The notes under the pieces were generated by a model that was not told the origin of the DNA, searched no databases, and worked only from the letters and a program-made list of their open reading frames with translations. The translations under genes and the position numbers were made by a program. A stretch of 64,000 nucleotides of DNA. It comes from Sphaerisporangium sp. TRM90804. GTDB taxonomy: Bacteria; Actinomycetota; Actinomycetes; Streptosporangiales; Streptosporangiaceae. Of this stretch, positions 56,358 to 62,935 are shown in pieces (the first letter of the stretch is position 1; each line of letters starts with the position of its first letter). The DNA is taken from positions 124,001 through 188,000 of the forward strand of contig NZ_JARWAC010000027.1 of NCBI RefSeq assembly GCF_029846175.1, given 5' to 3'.

Positions 56358-57284
56358 TCAGCGTTCTGCGGGGTCTTGCGTACTTGGGGAAGTCTTTTGG
56401 GCAGGTGGGACGCGTGTTGCGGCTCGGCGTGTGAGGGCGACGCCGGCGAGCACGATGACCATGCCTGCGAGGACAGGTACGGTCAATGGCTCTGAGAGGA
56501 CGGTCGCGCCAAGGGCGACGGCTACCACTGGCAAGAGGTAGGTGACGACAGAGGCGGTCGTGCCTTCGTCGGCGATGAGGCGGTAGTTCAGCACGTAGGC
56601 GACTCCGGTACCGAGAACGCCTAGGACTGCGGCGGCTAAGAATGCGTCCCAGCGGGGGTGTAGGGCGTCTAGACCGCCGATGAACGGGGCCGCGACGGCA
56701 ACTAGGCCGGTGGCGGCCAGCAATTGGCTGGCTGAGAGTACGAGTGGTTCGATGCCGCGCCCGATGAGGTAGTGGTTCATGTAGACGTAGCTGATGCCGT
56801 AGCTCGCGGCGGCGCCGAGGGCTGCGAGGCCGCCCCAGCTCGTGATCTGTGAGCCCGACTCCCAGGGGGAGAAGATCATGAGCGTTCCGGCGAAACCGAT
56901 GATCAGTCCTGCGAGTTGCAGGCGGGAGAGTCGGCGGTCAGTGCCCACGGCGAACGCGACGGCGACTGTCCATATCGGTGTCGTGGCGTTGAGTACGCCG
57001 GCAACGCTCGAACTTACGTGTTGTTCGGCGACTGCGAAGAGCAGGTAAGGAATTACGTTCGCGAACAGTGCCGCTACTGTGAGGTGAAACCACACGCCCC
57101 GATCTTTCGGCAGTTTGAGGTGCCGAATCCTCGTGACTGCGAGGAGTACGAGGGCGCCTAGGGCAAGCCGTACCAGGACGATTTGCGCGGGAGACATCGC
57201 CCAGAGGGCTATCGCGATCCAGAGGAAGCTAGATCCCCATAGGAGAGCCAGAGCCGTCAAACGCAGAGTGCTGCCCTTGCGCAT
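56358..57284 (-). CDS. EamA-family drug/metabolite exporter
   Basis: A 308-residue inner-membrane transporter with about ten hydrophobic helices, made of two EamA halves (RLTALALLWGSSFLWIAIALWAM in the first; WGGLAALGAAASYGISYVYMNHYLIG in the second). The VSSSVAGVLNATTPIWTVAVAF and TTASVVTYLLPVVAVALGATVLSEPLT segments are the conserved ends of the halves. It exports a metabolite or drug by proton exchange; the substrate is unknown. The basic C-terminal tail is cytoplasmic. It lies 17 bases behind a GntR regulator on the same strand, so it is the regulated cargo gene. Its codon use is less GC-rich than the host genes, which fits transfer. Confidence 0.9.
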   Translation of the reverse strand: MRKGSTLRLTALALLWGSSFLWIAIALWAMSPAQIVLVRLALGALVLLAVTRIRHLKLPKDRGVWFHLTVAALFANVIPYLLFAVAEQHVSSSVAGVLNATTPIWTVAVAFAVGTDRRLSRLQLAGLIIGFAGTLMIFSPWESGSQITSWGGLAALGAAASYGISYVYMNHYLIGRGIEPLVLSASQLLAATGLVAVAAPFIGGLDALHPRWDAFLAAAVLGVLGTGVAYVLNYRLIADEGTTASVVTYLLPVVAVALGATVLSEPLTVPVLAGMVIVLAGVALTRRAATRVPPAQKTSPSTQDPAER

Positions 57285-57301
57285 GTGGATTCGGTTCCCG
57301 C

Positions 57302-58078
57302 TTATTCGATGGGTGTGTCGTAGAGGAGTCCGGTGAGGTCGGCGCGCATCACGAACCTGGTCAGCTCGTATGGCTCGCCGTGCTGGTCGATGCTGATGTG
57401 CATGACATCCAGCACGGGGACCCCCGGCGGAAGCTGGAGGTAGCGGGCTTCGTCAGCTTTGGGCATTCGCGCGCTGACACTCTCTCGAAGCCTGGTCATC
57501 ACATGCCCACGCTCTTCGAAGATGCCGTGTATGCCGTAGGGATGCCCTACCTCCGGGTTGACGAGTCCGGTGTCCTCGGCGATTTCCCACGGGATGTAGG
57601 TGGTGACGCGATGAACGGGGTCTGCGTCGGCGAAGAACACGTTTTCGCGTACGAGGACGGATCGCTCGCTCATCGAGAGACGTAGGTGACGGGCTACCTC
57701 TGCGGGCGGCTCGATCTGCTCGATGCTCAAGACTTCGAATCGGCCGGTCTTGCCCTGCTTGGCGCATTCGAGCAAGAAGGGGGACAGGCCAGACTCACGG
57801 TACTTGTGTGAGTAACGATCGTTGCCGAGTCGTATGAGAGGCGACTCACGACGTACGAATACGCCGCGGCCATGCTCGGCGATGACGAGCCCCCCGTCTG
57901 CCAGGAGGCGAATCGCCTCCCGCGCGGTGTTGCGTGCGGTGCCATAGCGGCCTGCAAGGTCGCGCTCAGAGGGGAGTCGCGCACCGGGGGCCAGCTCGCC
58001 CGTTTCGATCGCCCGGCGTAGGTCATCTGCGATGCGGCGGCTTGGAAGCTGTCGTTCCGCCGGCTGTTGCGTGCCCAT
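57302..58078 (-). CDS. GntR/UTRA-family regulator of the cargo transporter
   Basis: A 258-residue GntR regulator of the HutC/UTRA type. The N-terminal winged helix is RRIADDLRRAIETGELAPGARLPSERDLAGRYGTARNTAREAIRLLADGGLVIAEHGRGVFVRR. Residues about 90-250 are the UTRA effector domain (VLSIEQIEPPAEVARHLRLSMSERSVLVRENVFFADADPVHRVTTYIPWEIAEDTGL; VLDVMHISIDQHGEPYELTRFVMRAD). It probably controls itself and the EamA gene 17 bases downstream. Two copies of a GGCTTGAGCCAGT palindrome 60-130 bases upstream are candidate operators. ATG 58078 begins with the usual short polar leader. Confidence 0.9.
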   Translation of the reverse strand: MGTQQPAERQLPSRRIADDLRRAIETGELAPGARLPSERDLAGRYGTARNTAREAIRLLADGGLVIAEHGRGVFVRRESPLIRLGNDRYSHKYRESGLSPFLLECAKQGKTGRFEVLSIEQIEPPAEVARHLRLSMSERSVLVRENVFFADADPVHRVTTYIPWEIAEDTGLVNPEVGHPYGIHGIFEERGHVMTRLRESVSARMPKADEARYLQLPPGVPVLDVMHISIDQHGEPYELTRFVMRADLTGLLYDTPIE

Positions 58079-58138
58079 AAGCCTTCCCTCGCTCTCAGTC
58101 GTGCACCGTTAGCGTACCTGTGGCCTAGGCCAATCCTC

Positions 58139-58208
58139 CAACAGGCTTGAGCCAGTAGCCGATCGTGTGCTCTACTGGCACCAGACAGCAACTGGCTTGA
58201 GCCAGTTG
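58139..58208. promoter_or_regulatory. Paired GntR-type palindromes upstream of the cargo operon
   Basis: 58189-58208 is a palindrome with perfect 9-bp arms CAACTGGCT/AGCCAGTTG around a TG centre. 58139-58158 is a weaker copy (CAACAGGCT/AGCCAGTAG). The copies start exactly 50 bp apart, and a further TACTGGCACCAG lies between them. They sit between divergent genes and could control both. Confidence 0.65.
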
Positions 58209-58270
58209 CCTAGGTGGCTCAAGATGCTGGATGCGTCTTGGGCGCTCGATTCCGTGAGGGTGGTGAGGGC

Positions 58271-58453
58271 GTGTTGGACGACGACCCTTCGTGTCCGTCA
58301 TGTGAGGGGAGAGGGTGGAAGTACGTCAGCTCTCGACGGCGATTGCTCGTCGTGCCCGGTGAGGTCGTCTGTCATTCTCGCGCTCGTGAGCGATGCTCAA
58401 CATGCTGGGGTTCCTGCACGCCCGCAGTTGCCGGCGATGAGCTGGTGTCGTGA
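58271..58453 (+). CDS. Small zinc-ribbon-like protein, 60 residues
   Basis: GTG 58271 to TGA 58453 encodes 60 residues beginning LDDDPSCPSCEGRGWKYVSSRRR, with a CPSCEGRGW knuckle and a second CSTCWGSC knuckle 25 residues later, resembling a DnaJ-type zinc ribbon (CxxCxGxG). A GAGGG Shine-Dalgarno is seven bases upstream. An in-frame GTG at 58214 would add residues of less protein-like character. The stop overlaps the GTG of the next gene (GTGA). Small proteins of this type are common in AICEs and have no known role. Confidence 0.65.
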   Translation: MLDDDPSCPSCEGRGWKYVSSRRRLLVVPGEVVCHSRARERCSTCWGSCTPAVAGDELVS

Positions 58454-58797
58454 ACGGCCATCCTCGAGCAGCCCGAGATGGCGTGCTTGCCCTGAGGACG
58501 GCAGAGGCGTTGCAGGTCGAACTAGCTGCGCACGGTATCCCCTCTGACGTGCATGACGGCTATGACTTGGCGCTCGTGTCGGTCTGGGTGGGGCTGGTCG
58601 TGTGGTGCGACGGTCATCGCTTCTGGTGGCGCGCTGGCTGGAATCGGCGGGATCGCCGTGTCGTCTACGCGTGGCATCCGGCGCTTGAGCCTGCTCGTGC
58701 GGCGAATCGGATCGCGTTTCGGTATGCGCAGGTCCGGCGTCTTCACCGGGCGCCCTGGCTGGAACCGAACGCGGGGGGTGACCATGGGCCGCAGTGA
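58450..58797 (+). CDS. Hypothetical AICE protein, 115 residues
   Basis: Not recognised by name. The frame reads GVLALRTAEALQVELAAHGIPSDVHDGYDLALVSVWVGLVVWCDGHRFWWRAGWN and then RVVYAWHPALEPARAANRIAFRYAQVRRL. It is a mixed alpha/beta protein with a Trp/Tyr-rich core that could bind a nucleotide or peptide. GTG 58450 overlaps the upstream stop, and its end overlaps the next start by 14 bases, so the four small genes from 58271 to 59306 form a compact operon. The composition is like other actinomycete mobile-element proteins. No signal or membrane segment is seen. Confidence 0.7.
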   Translation: MNGHPRAARDGVLALRTAEALQVELAAHGIPSDVHDGYDLALVSVWVGLVVWCDGHRFWWRAGWNRRDRRVVYAWHPALEPARAANRIAFRYAQVRRLHRAPWLEPNAGGDHGPQ

Positions 58798-59032
58798 GCC
58801 GCCGGCTACCTCGGCGGCGGTGACTGTGTCGGAGTTGCATCGCCGGTACGGGGTGCGGTGGGACATCTTCGATGGTGTGGCGGGTGGGTGGATCGCCGTC
58901 CGTCGAGACCGCCTGTCGGGTGCGGCGCTGGCTCGCGGCATGTCCAACGTTCGATGCGCGGCGACCTTGGATGAACTGGCTTCCTTCCTCGCCACCGAAA
59001 CGGAGATCGAGAACCGGCCCTGGTCTTGGTAA
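58784..59032 (+). CDS. Hypothetical AICE protein, 82 residues
   Basis: Not recognised. Sequence features: TVSELHRRYGVRWDIFDGVAGGWIAVRRDRLSGAALARGMSNVRCAATLDELASFLATETEIENRPW, a compact alpha/beta pattern with a likely helix at the end. ATG 58784 overlaps the previous gene and has GGGGGG upstream; it is preferred to longer in-frame alternatives because it leaves the coupling intact. It belongs to the small-gene operon of the element. The neighbouring context gives no function. Confidence 0.65.
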   Translation: MGRSEPPATSAAVTVSELHRRYGVRWDIFDGVAGGWIAVRRDRLSGAALARGMSNVRCAATLDELASFLATETEIENRPWSW

Positions 59033-59066
59033 GGCCCACATCCCCCGATTTCGTGGAGGCGTTGTT

Positions 59067-59306
59067 ATGCGTTTCAGGCTTTTGTGTCGTTCCCTTAGCC
59101 TGCGGGTGTTCGTGTTGGGTGGCCTAGCGGGGGTGATCCTCATCGCCGTTGCTGGCTCCTCTGGTGACGTGCTGGTCGCTGTGCTCGCTGTGGCGGGCGT
59201 CGCGGCCCTGGGCTGGCTTGACCGGTGGCTCTTGGAGCGAGCCGCGCATCGGCAGGAAGCCGGTCGGCTGCCTCGGCACTTCGGGCCCGACGACTGGCAC
59301 ATCTGA
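59067..59306 (+). CDS. Small membrane protein, 79 residues
   Basis: A 79-residue protein with two hydrophobic segments (about residues 10-30, SLRVFVLGGLAGVILIAVAG, and 33-50, DVLVAVLAVAGVAALGWL) and a charged C-terminus ending RHFGPDDWHI. It should sit in the membrane as a hairpin. ATG 59067 has GGAGG six to ten bases upstream. Streptomycete conjugative elements encode small spread (Spd) membrane proteins that move DNA between hyphal compartments; this gene could be one, but size and topology are the only support. Confidence 0.6.
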   Translation: MRFRLLCRSLSLRVFVLGGLAGVILIAVAGSSGDVLVAVLAVAGVAALGWLDRWLLERAAHRQEAGRLPRHFGPDDWHI

Positions 59307-59373
59307 GCGCCGGTGTACAAGCTGAGCGCGCTCCGTCTATCCTGACGATAAGTCGAGTAGTTGGGTAGTCGTT

Positions 59374-60108
59374 ATGTCGGTAGAGGACCAGTACGCACCG
59401 CCGAAGTACGCGCAGATCGTCACGGCGATTCGGCGCAAGATCGAGGATGGCACCTATCCGCCTGGCTCCCAACTGCCCTCAGAGACCCAATTGGTTCGCG
59501 AGTTCGCGGTGAGCCGGCCCACGGTGGTGCGGGCGCTTCAGGTGTTGCAGCTTCGCGGGATCATCGACCGGGAGCACGGCAAGGGCTCGTATGTGAAGTC
59601 CACGCCGCCTTCGGGGGACGGGGAGGGTTCCCGGCCTGGGCGCGCGGTGCTGGATCGGGCCGAGACCGGCGGCGACGCTGCGGTGATCCAAGCCGGGACG
59701 CAACCGGCCCCGGCCAATGTGGCGGGGATGTTGTCGCTGCCGGACGGGACGCCGGTGGTGATGCGCCGGGTGCTGCTGAGTGAGGCCGATGAGCCGGTCG
59801 AGTTGGTCACCTTCTGGTGTCCGATGCAGATCGCCGAAGGGACCGACCTTGGTCGCGCTCAAGCGTTGTCGGTGAGCGTTCGCCAGCATGTGCAGGCGGT
59901 CAAGGGTCTGCGTCTGGATCATGTGACCGAACGGTTGTCTGCTCGTCATCCGTTGCCGCATGAGGTCAAGGTGTTCAAGCTGAGTAAGTCCGCGGCTGTG
60001 CTCGGCGTCCTGGGTCAGGTCTTCGACTCCTCGGGGCGGGCGGTTCTGGTGGTGGACATCGCCATGCCGGGGACGTTGCACGAGCTGGAAGATTCATACT
60101 CGCTGTGA
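59374..60108 (+). CDS. GntR/UTRA-family regulator of the transfer genes (KorSA-like position)
   Basis: A 244-residue GntR protein. The winged helix is YAQIVTAIRRKIEDGTYPPGSQLPSETQLVREFAVSRPTVVRALQVLQLRGIIDREHGKGSYV. The rest is a UTRA-like domain (PDGTPVVMRRVLLSEADEPVELVTFWCPMQIAEGTDLG). In pSAM2-type elements a GntR repressor (KorSA) represses the activator pra that lies next to it; here a Pra-like gene follows after 110 bases with two ACTCG-n6-CGAGT palindromes between. That order supports the same role. The -35/-10 region of this gene also holds a GTCGAGT half-site (about 59353), so autoregulation is likely. ATG 59374 starts the conserved domain. Confidence 0.88.
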   Translation: MSVEDQYAPPKYAQIVTAIRRKIEDGTYPPGSQLPSETQLVREFAVSRPTVVRALQVLQLRGIIDREHGKGSYVKSTPPSGDGEGSRPGRAVLDRAETGGDAAVIQAGTQPAPANVAGMLSLPDGTPVVMRRVLLSEADEPVELVTFWCPMQIAEGTDLGRAQALSVSVRQHVQAVKGLRLDHVTERLSARHPLPHEVKVFKLSKSAAVLGVLGQVFDSSGRAVLVVDIAMPGTLHELEDSYSL

Positions 60109-60136
60109 TGTGACTCAAGTCACAGCCGTCTAGGAA

Positions 60137-60192
60137 ACTCGTCTTGTCGAGTGAGCGTTGGACCGGTTAGAGTCAACTCGACAGTACGAGTT
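60137..60192 (+). promoter_or_regulatory. Paired ACTCG-n6-CGAGT palindromes upstream of the Pra-like gene
   Basis: 60137-60152 (ACTCG-TCTTGT-CGAGT) and 60175-60192 (AACTCG-ACAGTA-CGAGTT) lie in the short gap before the Pra-like gene. A half-site GTCGAGT also occurs upstream of the GntR gene. They are candidate operators of that regulator and overlap the likely pra promoter. Confidence 0.6.
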
Positions 60193-60217
60193 AGCGACAG
60201 TACGACAGGAGGACAGT

Positions 60218-60643
60218 GTGGCACTTCAGGGGCCTATCCCAGTCAAGTTCGAGCACGTGTTCCCGCACGGCTGCTACATGGTCGGGGAGGTGGAACAGGT
60301 CAGGGATTTTGCGGCGTCGTCGGCCGGTAAGCCGGTGTTCGCGCGGGACAAGGCGACGGGGGAGTTCGTGTGGCAGGTCACGGTGATCGACTGTGACCCT
60401 GAGGCGCGGGAGAAGACGGTCAAGGTCAAGGTGAGTGCGCCGGTTCAGCCGGTGCCGCCGGCTCCCCTTCAGGGGTTGCCGTTCATCCCGGTGGAGTTCG
60501 ACGGCATGACCGTCACCCCGTGGGTCAACAACGAGCGGCAGGCGTTCTCCTTCCGGGCCAGGGAGATGCGCGCTCCCCGCGCCGGTGCCAGTGCCGGTCC
60601 GGCCAAGGTCGCGGTGAGCGTGAGCGGGAAGGACGCTGCCTGA
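60218..60643 (+). CDS. Pra-like replication, integration and excision activator
   Basis: A 141-residue protein starting ALQGPIPVKFEHVFPHGCYMVGEVEQVRDF, with FVWQVTVIDCDPEAREKTVKVKVSAP and PLQGLPFIPVEFDGMTVTPWV. This arrangement (GPIPVxFxxVFPHG and LPFxPVEFxGxTVTPW) is how I remember the family annotated as plasmid replication, integration and excision activator, the Pra protein of pSAM2 elements. GTG 60218 has AGGAGG five bases upstream. It is first in a tight operon (60643 and 60921 overlap it in turn). Its regulation by the upstream GntR protein is expected. The assignment is from memory and family position. Confidence 0.68.
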   Translation: MALQGPIPVKFEHVFPHGCYMVGEVEQVRDFAASSAGKPVFARDKATGEFVWQVTVIDCDPEAREKTVKVKVSAPVQPVPPAPLQGLPFIPVEFDGMTVTPWVNNERQAFSFRAREMRAPRAGASAGPAKVAVSVSGKDAA

Positions 60644-60924
60644 TGGGCCGCCGGGTCAACGGCTCGTGGCAGACCACGGCGTTACACGTGGACGGGCGGG
60701 GCCGGGTGGCGTGCCTGGCCTACCCGCACCGCACGCCGATCCTGGAGATCGCGGCGGGCAACGCGGTCATCAAGGTCACGTTGCACGCCAACCGGGTGGA
60801 CTACGCCTCGGTGATGTTCGCCCGGGAGATGGCCGATCAAGCAGCGGCGTTCGCCGCTGAGGTCGAGCGGCTGTATCTGGTTCAGGTCCGGCGGGAGTCC
60901 AAGCGGAAGGAAAGCGTGGCATGA
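60643..60924 (+). CDS. Hypothetical AICE protein, 93 residues
   Basis: A 93-residue protein that begins GRRVNGSWQTTALHVDGRGRVACLAYPHRTPILEIAAGNAVIKVTLHANRVDYASVMFAREMADQAAAFAAEVERLYLVQVRRE. It has a beta-rich first half and a helical end (about residues 58-85). ATG 60643 overlaps the stop of the Pra-like gene (TGATG) and its stop overlaps the next start (ATGA), so it is the second gene of a tightly coupled operon. The layout of strands followed by a long helix is shared with the next gene (SVDHGDARVSIG ... ARFLADCERL), and the two may be distant relatives. Function unknown. Confidence 0.68.
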   Translation: MGRRVNGSWQTTALHVDGRGRVACLAYPHRTPILEIAAGNAVIKVTLHANRVDYASVMFAREMADQAAAFAAEVERLYLVQVRRESKRKESVA

Positions 60925-61268
60925 GCAGCGGCTACAGCTACACCTCGATCAGCATGCGGCCGGGGCAGTCACCTGTGATCGCCATGTCCTTCTACCCCGA
61001 CGAGTACGCGCGGGCTCAGTACTACCCCGCCACCGACGACGCGCACGCCTTCGTGTCGGTGGATCACGGCGACGCCCGGGTGAGCATCGGCACGACCAGC
61101 AAGACCAAGGTCACCGACGCGCACGTGCGCTTCGCCCGGGACCTGTTCGACGCGGCGGCCCGGTTCCTGGCCGATTGTGAGCGACTGCGCGACGAACACG
61201 CCGGCGACTCCGGCGACACCGGTACCGGTACCGGTACCGGCAAGGCGACGCCCGGCAAGGCGGCCTGA
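60921..61268 (+). CDS. Hypothetical AICE protein with Gly-Thr repeat tail, 115 residues
   Basis: A 115-residue protein: SSGYSYTSISMRPGQSPVIAMSFYPDEYARAQYYPATDDAHAFVSVDHGDARVSIGTTSKTKV and then a helix (FARDLFDAAARFLADCERLRDEH). The last 20 residues are low-complexity (DTGTGTGTGKATPGK), from a tandem ACCGGT hexamer at about 61217-61240. ATG 60921 overlaps the previous stop. The core has the same beta-then-helix layout as the preceding gene. It precedes the transfer gene by 90 bases. No function is known; small proteins upstream of tra are typical of AICEs. Confidence 0.65.
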   Translation: MSSGYSYTSISMRPGQSPVIAMSFYPDEYARAQYYPATDDAHAFVSVDHGDARVSIGTTSKTKVTDAHVRFARDLFDAAARFLADCERLRDEHAGDSGDTGTGTGTGKATPGKAA

Positions 61269-61358
61269 TCGTTTAGCGGGGCCGCTGGAAGCGGCAACTT
61301 CCGGCGGCCCCCGGGTTCTCTCCCTGCGACTCAATTCACGAGAAGAGGCGTTCAGTTT

Positions 61359-62783
61359 ATGCTGCGCAAACTCCCCGGCGACTACACCCGCGACATCGTC
61401 TCCACCGTCCCGGACTCGATCGTCTTTCGCCCGGTGGTAGTCACGACCCCGGCCATCATCACCCTGGGCGTGATGCTGTTCCGGGCCGTCGTGGGCCTGG
61501 CCGGCATGCTGTGGCGCCATCCGGTCGCCTGCCTGGCCGTGGCCACTGCGGCGGCGCTGTGGTGGCTGCATGACTGGCATACCGCCCTGATCCTCGTCGT
61601 CTCGGTCGTCACGGCGTTGGCCGGGTGGCGGCTGGCTCATCCGGCCTCCTTCACGCCGTGGGTGGGGCTGGGGTTGTTCGCCTGGTGGCGGTGGATGAGC
61701 AACTACCGCCGGCACTGGCAACCCGTCATGGTCGTCTCCGGCCTGGCCAAGCACGTCGGCGGACGGGAGTACCTGCCACGGCTGCTCAAGGTCACCTGCA
61801 CCCCCACCGCCGACGTGGTGCACCTCAAGATGCTTTCGGGTCAATCGGCCGACCAGTGGCAGGAGCGGGCCGACAACCTCGCCCACGGGTTCGCCGCTCC
61901 CGAATGCCGGGTCAAGGTCGACAAACCCGGCCGGATCACGCTGATTCTGCCGCGCCGTGACCTGCTGGCCACCCCGATACCCGCCCTACCAATCCCCACC
62001 GACGTACAGGTCTCGGCCGTCCCGATCGGGCTGCACGAGGACGGGAGCGTCTACCGGCTGAAGCTGCATGGCACACACGTCCTGGTGGCTGGGGCGACCG
62101 GGGCGGGCAAGGGGTCGTGGCTGTGGTCGGCAATCCGCGGCCTGTTGCCGGCCGTGCTCGCCGGGCTGGCTCAGATTTGGGCGTTGGACCCCAAGCTCAT
62201 GGAGCTGTCCTACGGCCGCGCCCTGTTCGGCGACCACTACGCCGCCGACCCCGCCGCCTGCGCCGAGCTGCTGGAGGAAGCGGTCAAGGTCATGCAAGAG
62301 CGCGCCGGGCGGTTCGCCGGTGTGCAGCGCAACCACGTCGCCACCGTGGAAGATCCGTTCGTGCTGGTCATCGTGGATGAGGTGGCGTTCCTGACCGCCT
62401 ACCAGACCGACCGCAAACTCAAAGACCGCATCACTGCGGCCCTGGCCACCCTCACCACGCAGGGGCGCGCGGTCGGCGTCGGGGTGATGGCCGCGTTACA
62501 AGACCCCCGCAAAGAGATCCTGTCCATCCGGAACCTGTTCCCCGACAAGATCGCCCTACGGCTCGATGAGCCCTCACAGGTGGATCTCGTCCTCGGCGAC
62601 GGGGCCCGCGACCGGGGCGCATTGGCGGATCACATCTCCTCCACCCCAACCCTGGGGGCCGGCGTCGGATACGTCCGCCTGGAAGCCTGCCCCGAACCGT
62701 TACGCGTCCGCGCGGCGTTCGTCTCCGACACCGACATCCGCGCGATGGTCGCGGAGTTCGCCGGGGCCGGTGAGGGGCGATGA
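61359..62783 (+). CDS. FtsK/SpoIIIE-type DNA translocase for conjugation (TraSA/TraB-like)
   Basis: A 474-residue pump that moves double-stranded DNA between mycelia during actinomycete conjugation. Two to three membrane spans lie near the N-terminus (about residues 29-55, 58-72, 75-90). The RecA-like motor has Walker A VAGATGAGKGSWLWSAIRG (about residue 243) and Walker B PFVLVIVDEVAFL (about 332). SPoIIIE-like features follow: GRAVGVGVMAALQDPRKEILS and LDEPSQVDLVLGDGARDRGALADHI. Unlike FtsK it has no gamma domain in a long C-terminus; specificity may come from a short helix. ATG 61359 is 90 bases after the small-gene operon. The stop overlaps the next start (ATGA). Confidence 0.93.
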   Translation: MLRKLPGDYTRDIVSTVPDSIVFRPVVVTTPAIITLGVMLFRAVVGLAGMLWRHPVACLAVATAAALWWLHDWHTALILVVSVVTALAGWRLAHPASFTPWVGLGLFAWWRWMSNYRRHWQPVMVVSGLAKHVGGREYLPRLLKVTCTPTADVVHLKMLSGQSADQWQERADNLAHGFAAPECRVKVDKPGRITLILPRRDLLATPIPALPIPTDVQVSAVPIGLHEDGSVYRLKLHGTHVLVAGATGAGKGSWLWSAIRGLLPAVLAGLAQIWALDPKLMELSYGRALFGDHYAADPAACAELLEEAVKVMQERAGRFAGVQRNHVATVEDPFVLVIVDEVAFLTAYQTDRKLKDRITAALATLTTQGRAVGVGVMAALQDPRKEILSIRNLFPDKIALRLDEPSQVDLVLGDGARDRGALADHISSTPTLGAGVGYVRLEACPEPLRVRAAFVSDTDIRAMVAEFAGAGEGR

Positions 62784-62935
62784 CGCTGGCGCACTTCCTG
62801 GACGGGCTGCGCTGCGCCTGCTGCGGGGCCCTCAACGTGCTGTGGCTGGATGCCGTCCGAGGGCTGGTGGAGTGCCGCCAGTGCGGGGAGCGGGCCAGCT
62901 GCCTGGTCGAGGTGGACGGCGGTGAGGCCGCGTGA
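62780..62935 (+). CDS. Small double-zinc-knuckle protein, 51 residues
   Basis: ATG 62780 to TGA 62935 encodes 51 residues starting MTLAHFLDGLRCACCGALN, with a second knuckle VECRQCGERASCLVE. Two CxxC pairs make a zinc ribbon. The start overlaps the translocase stop (ATGA) and the stop overlaps the GTG of the Rep gene (GTGA), so it is translated between the transfer and replication proteins. It could tether or regulate either. Small zinc ribbons at this position occur in several AICEs, as far as I recall. Function unproven. Confidence 0.75.
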   Translation: MTLAHFLDGLRCACCGALNVLWLDAVRGLVECRQCGERASCLVEVDGGEAA

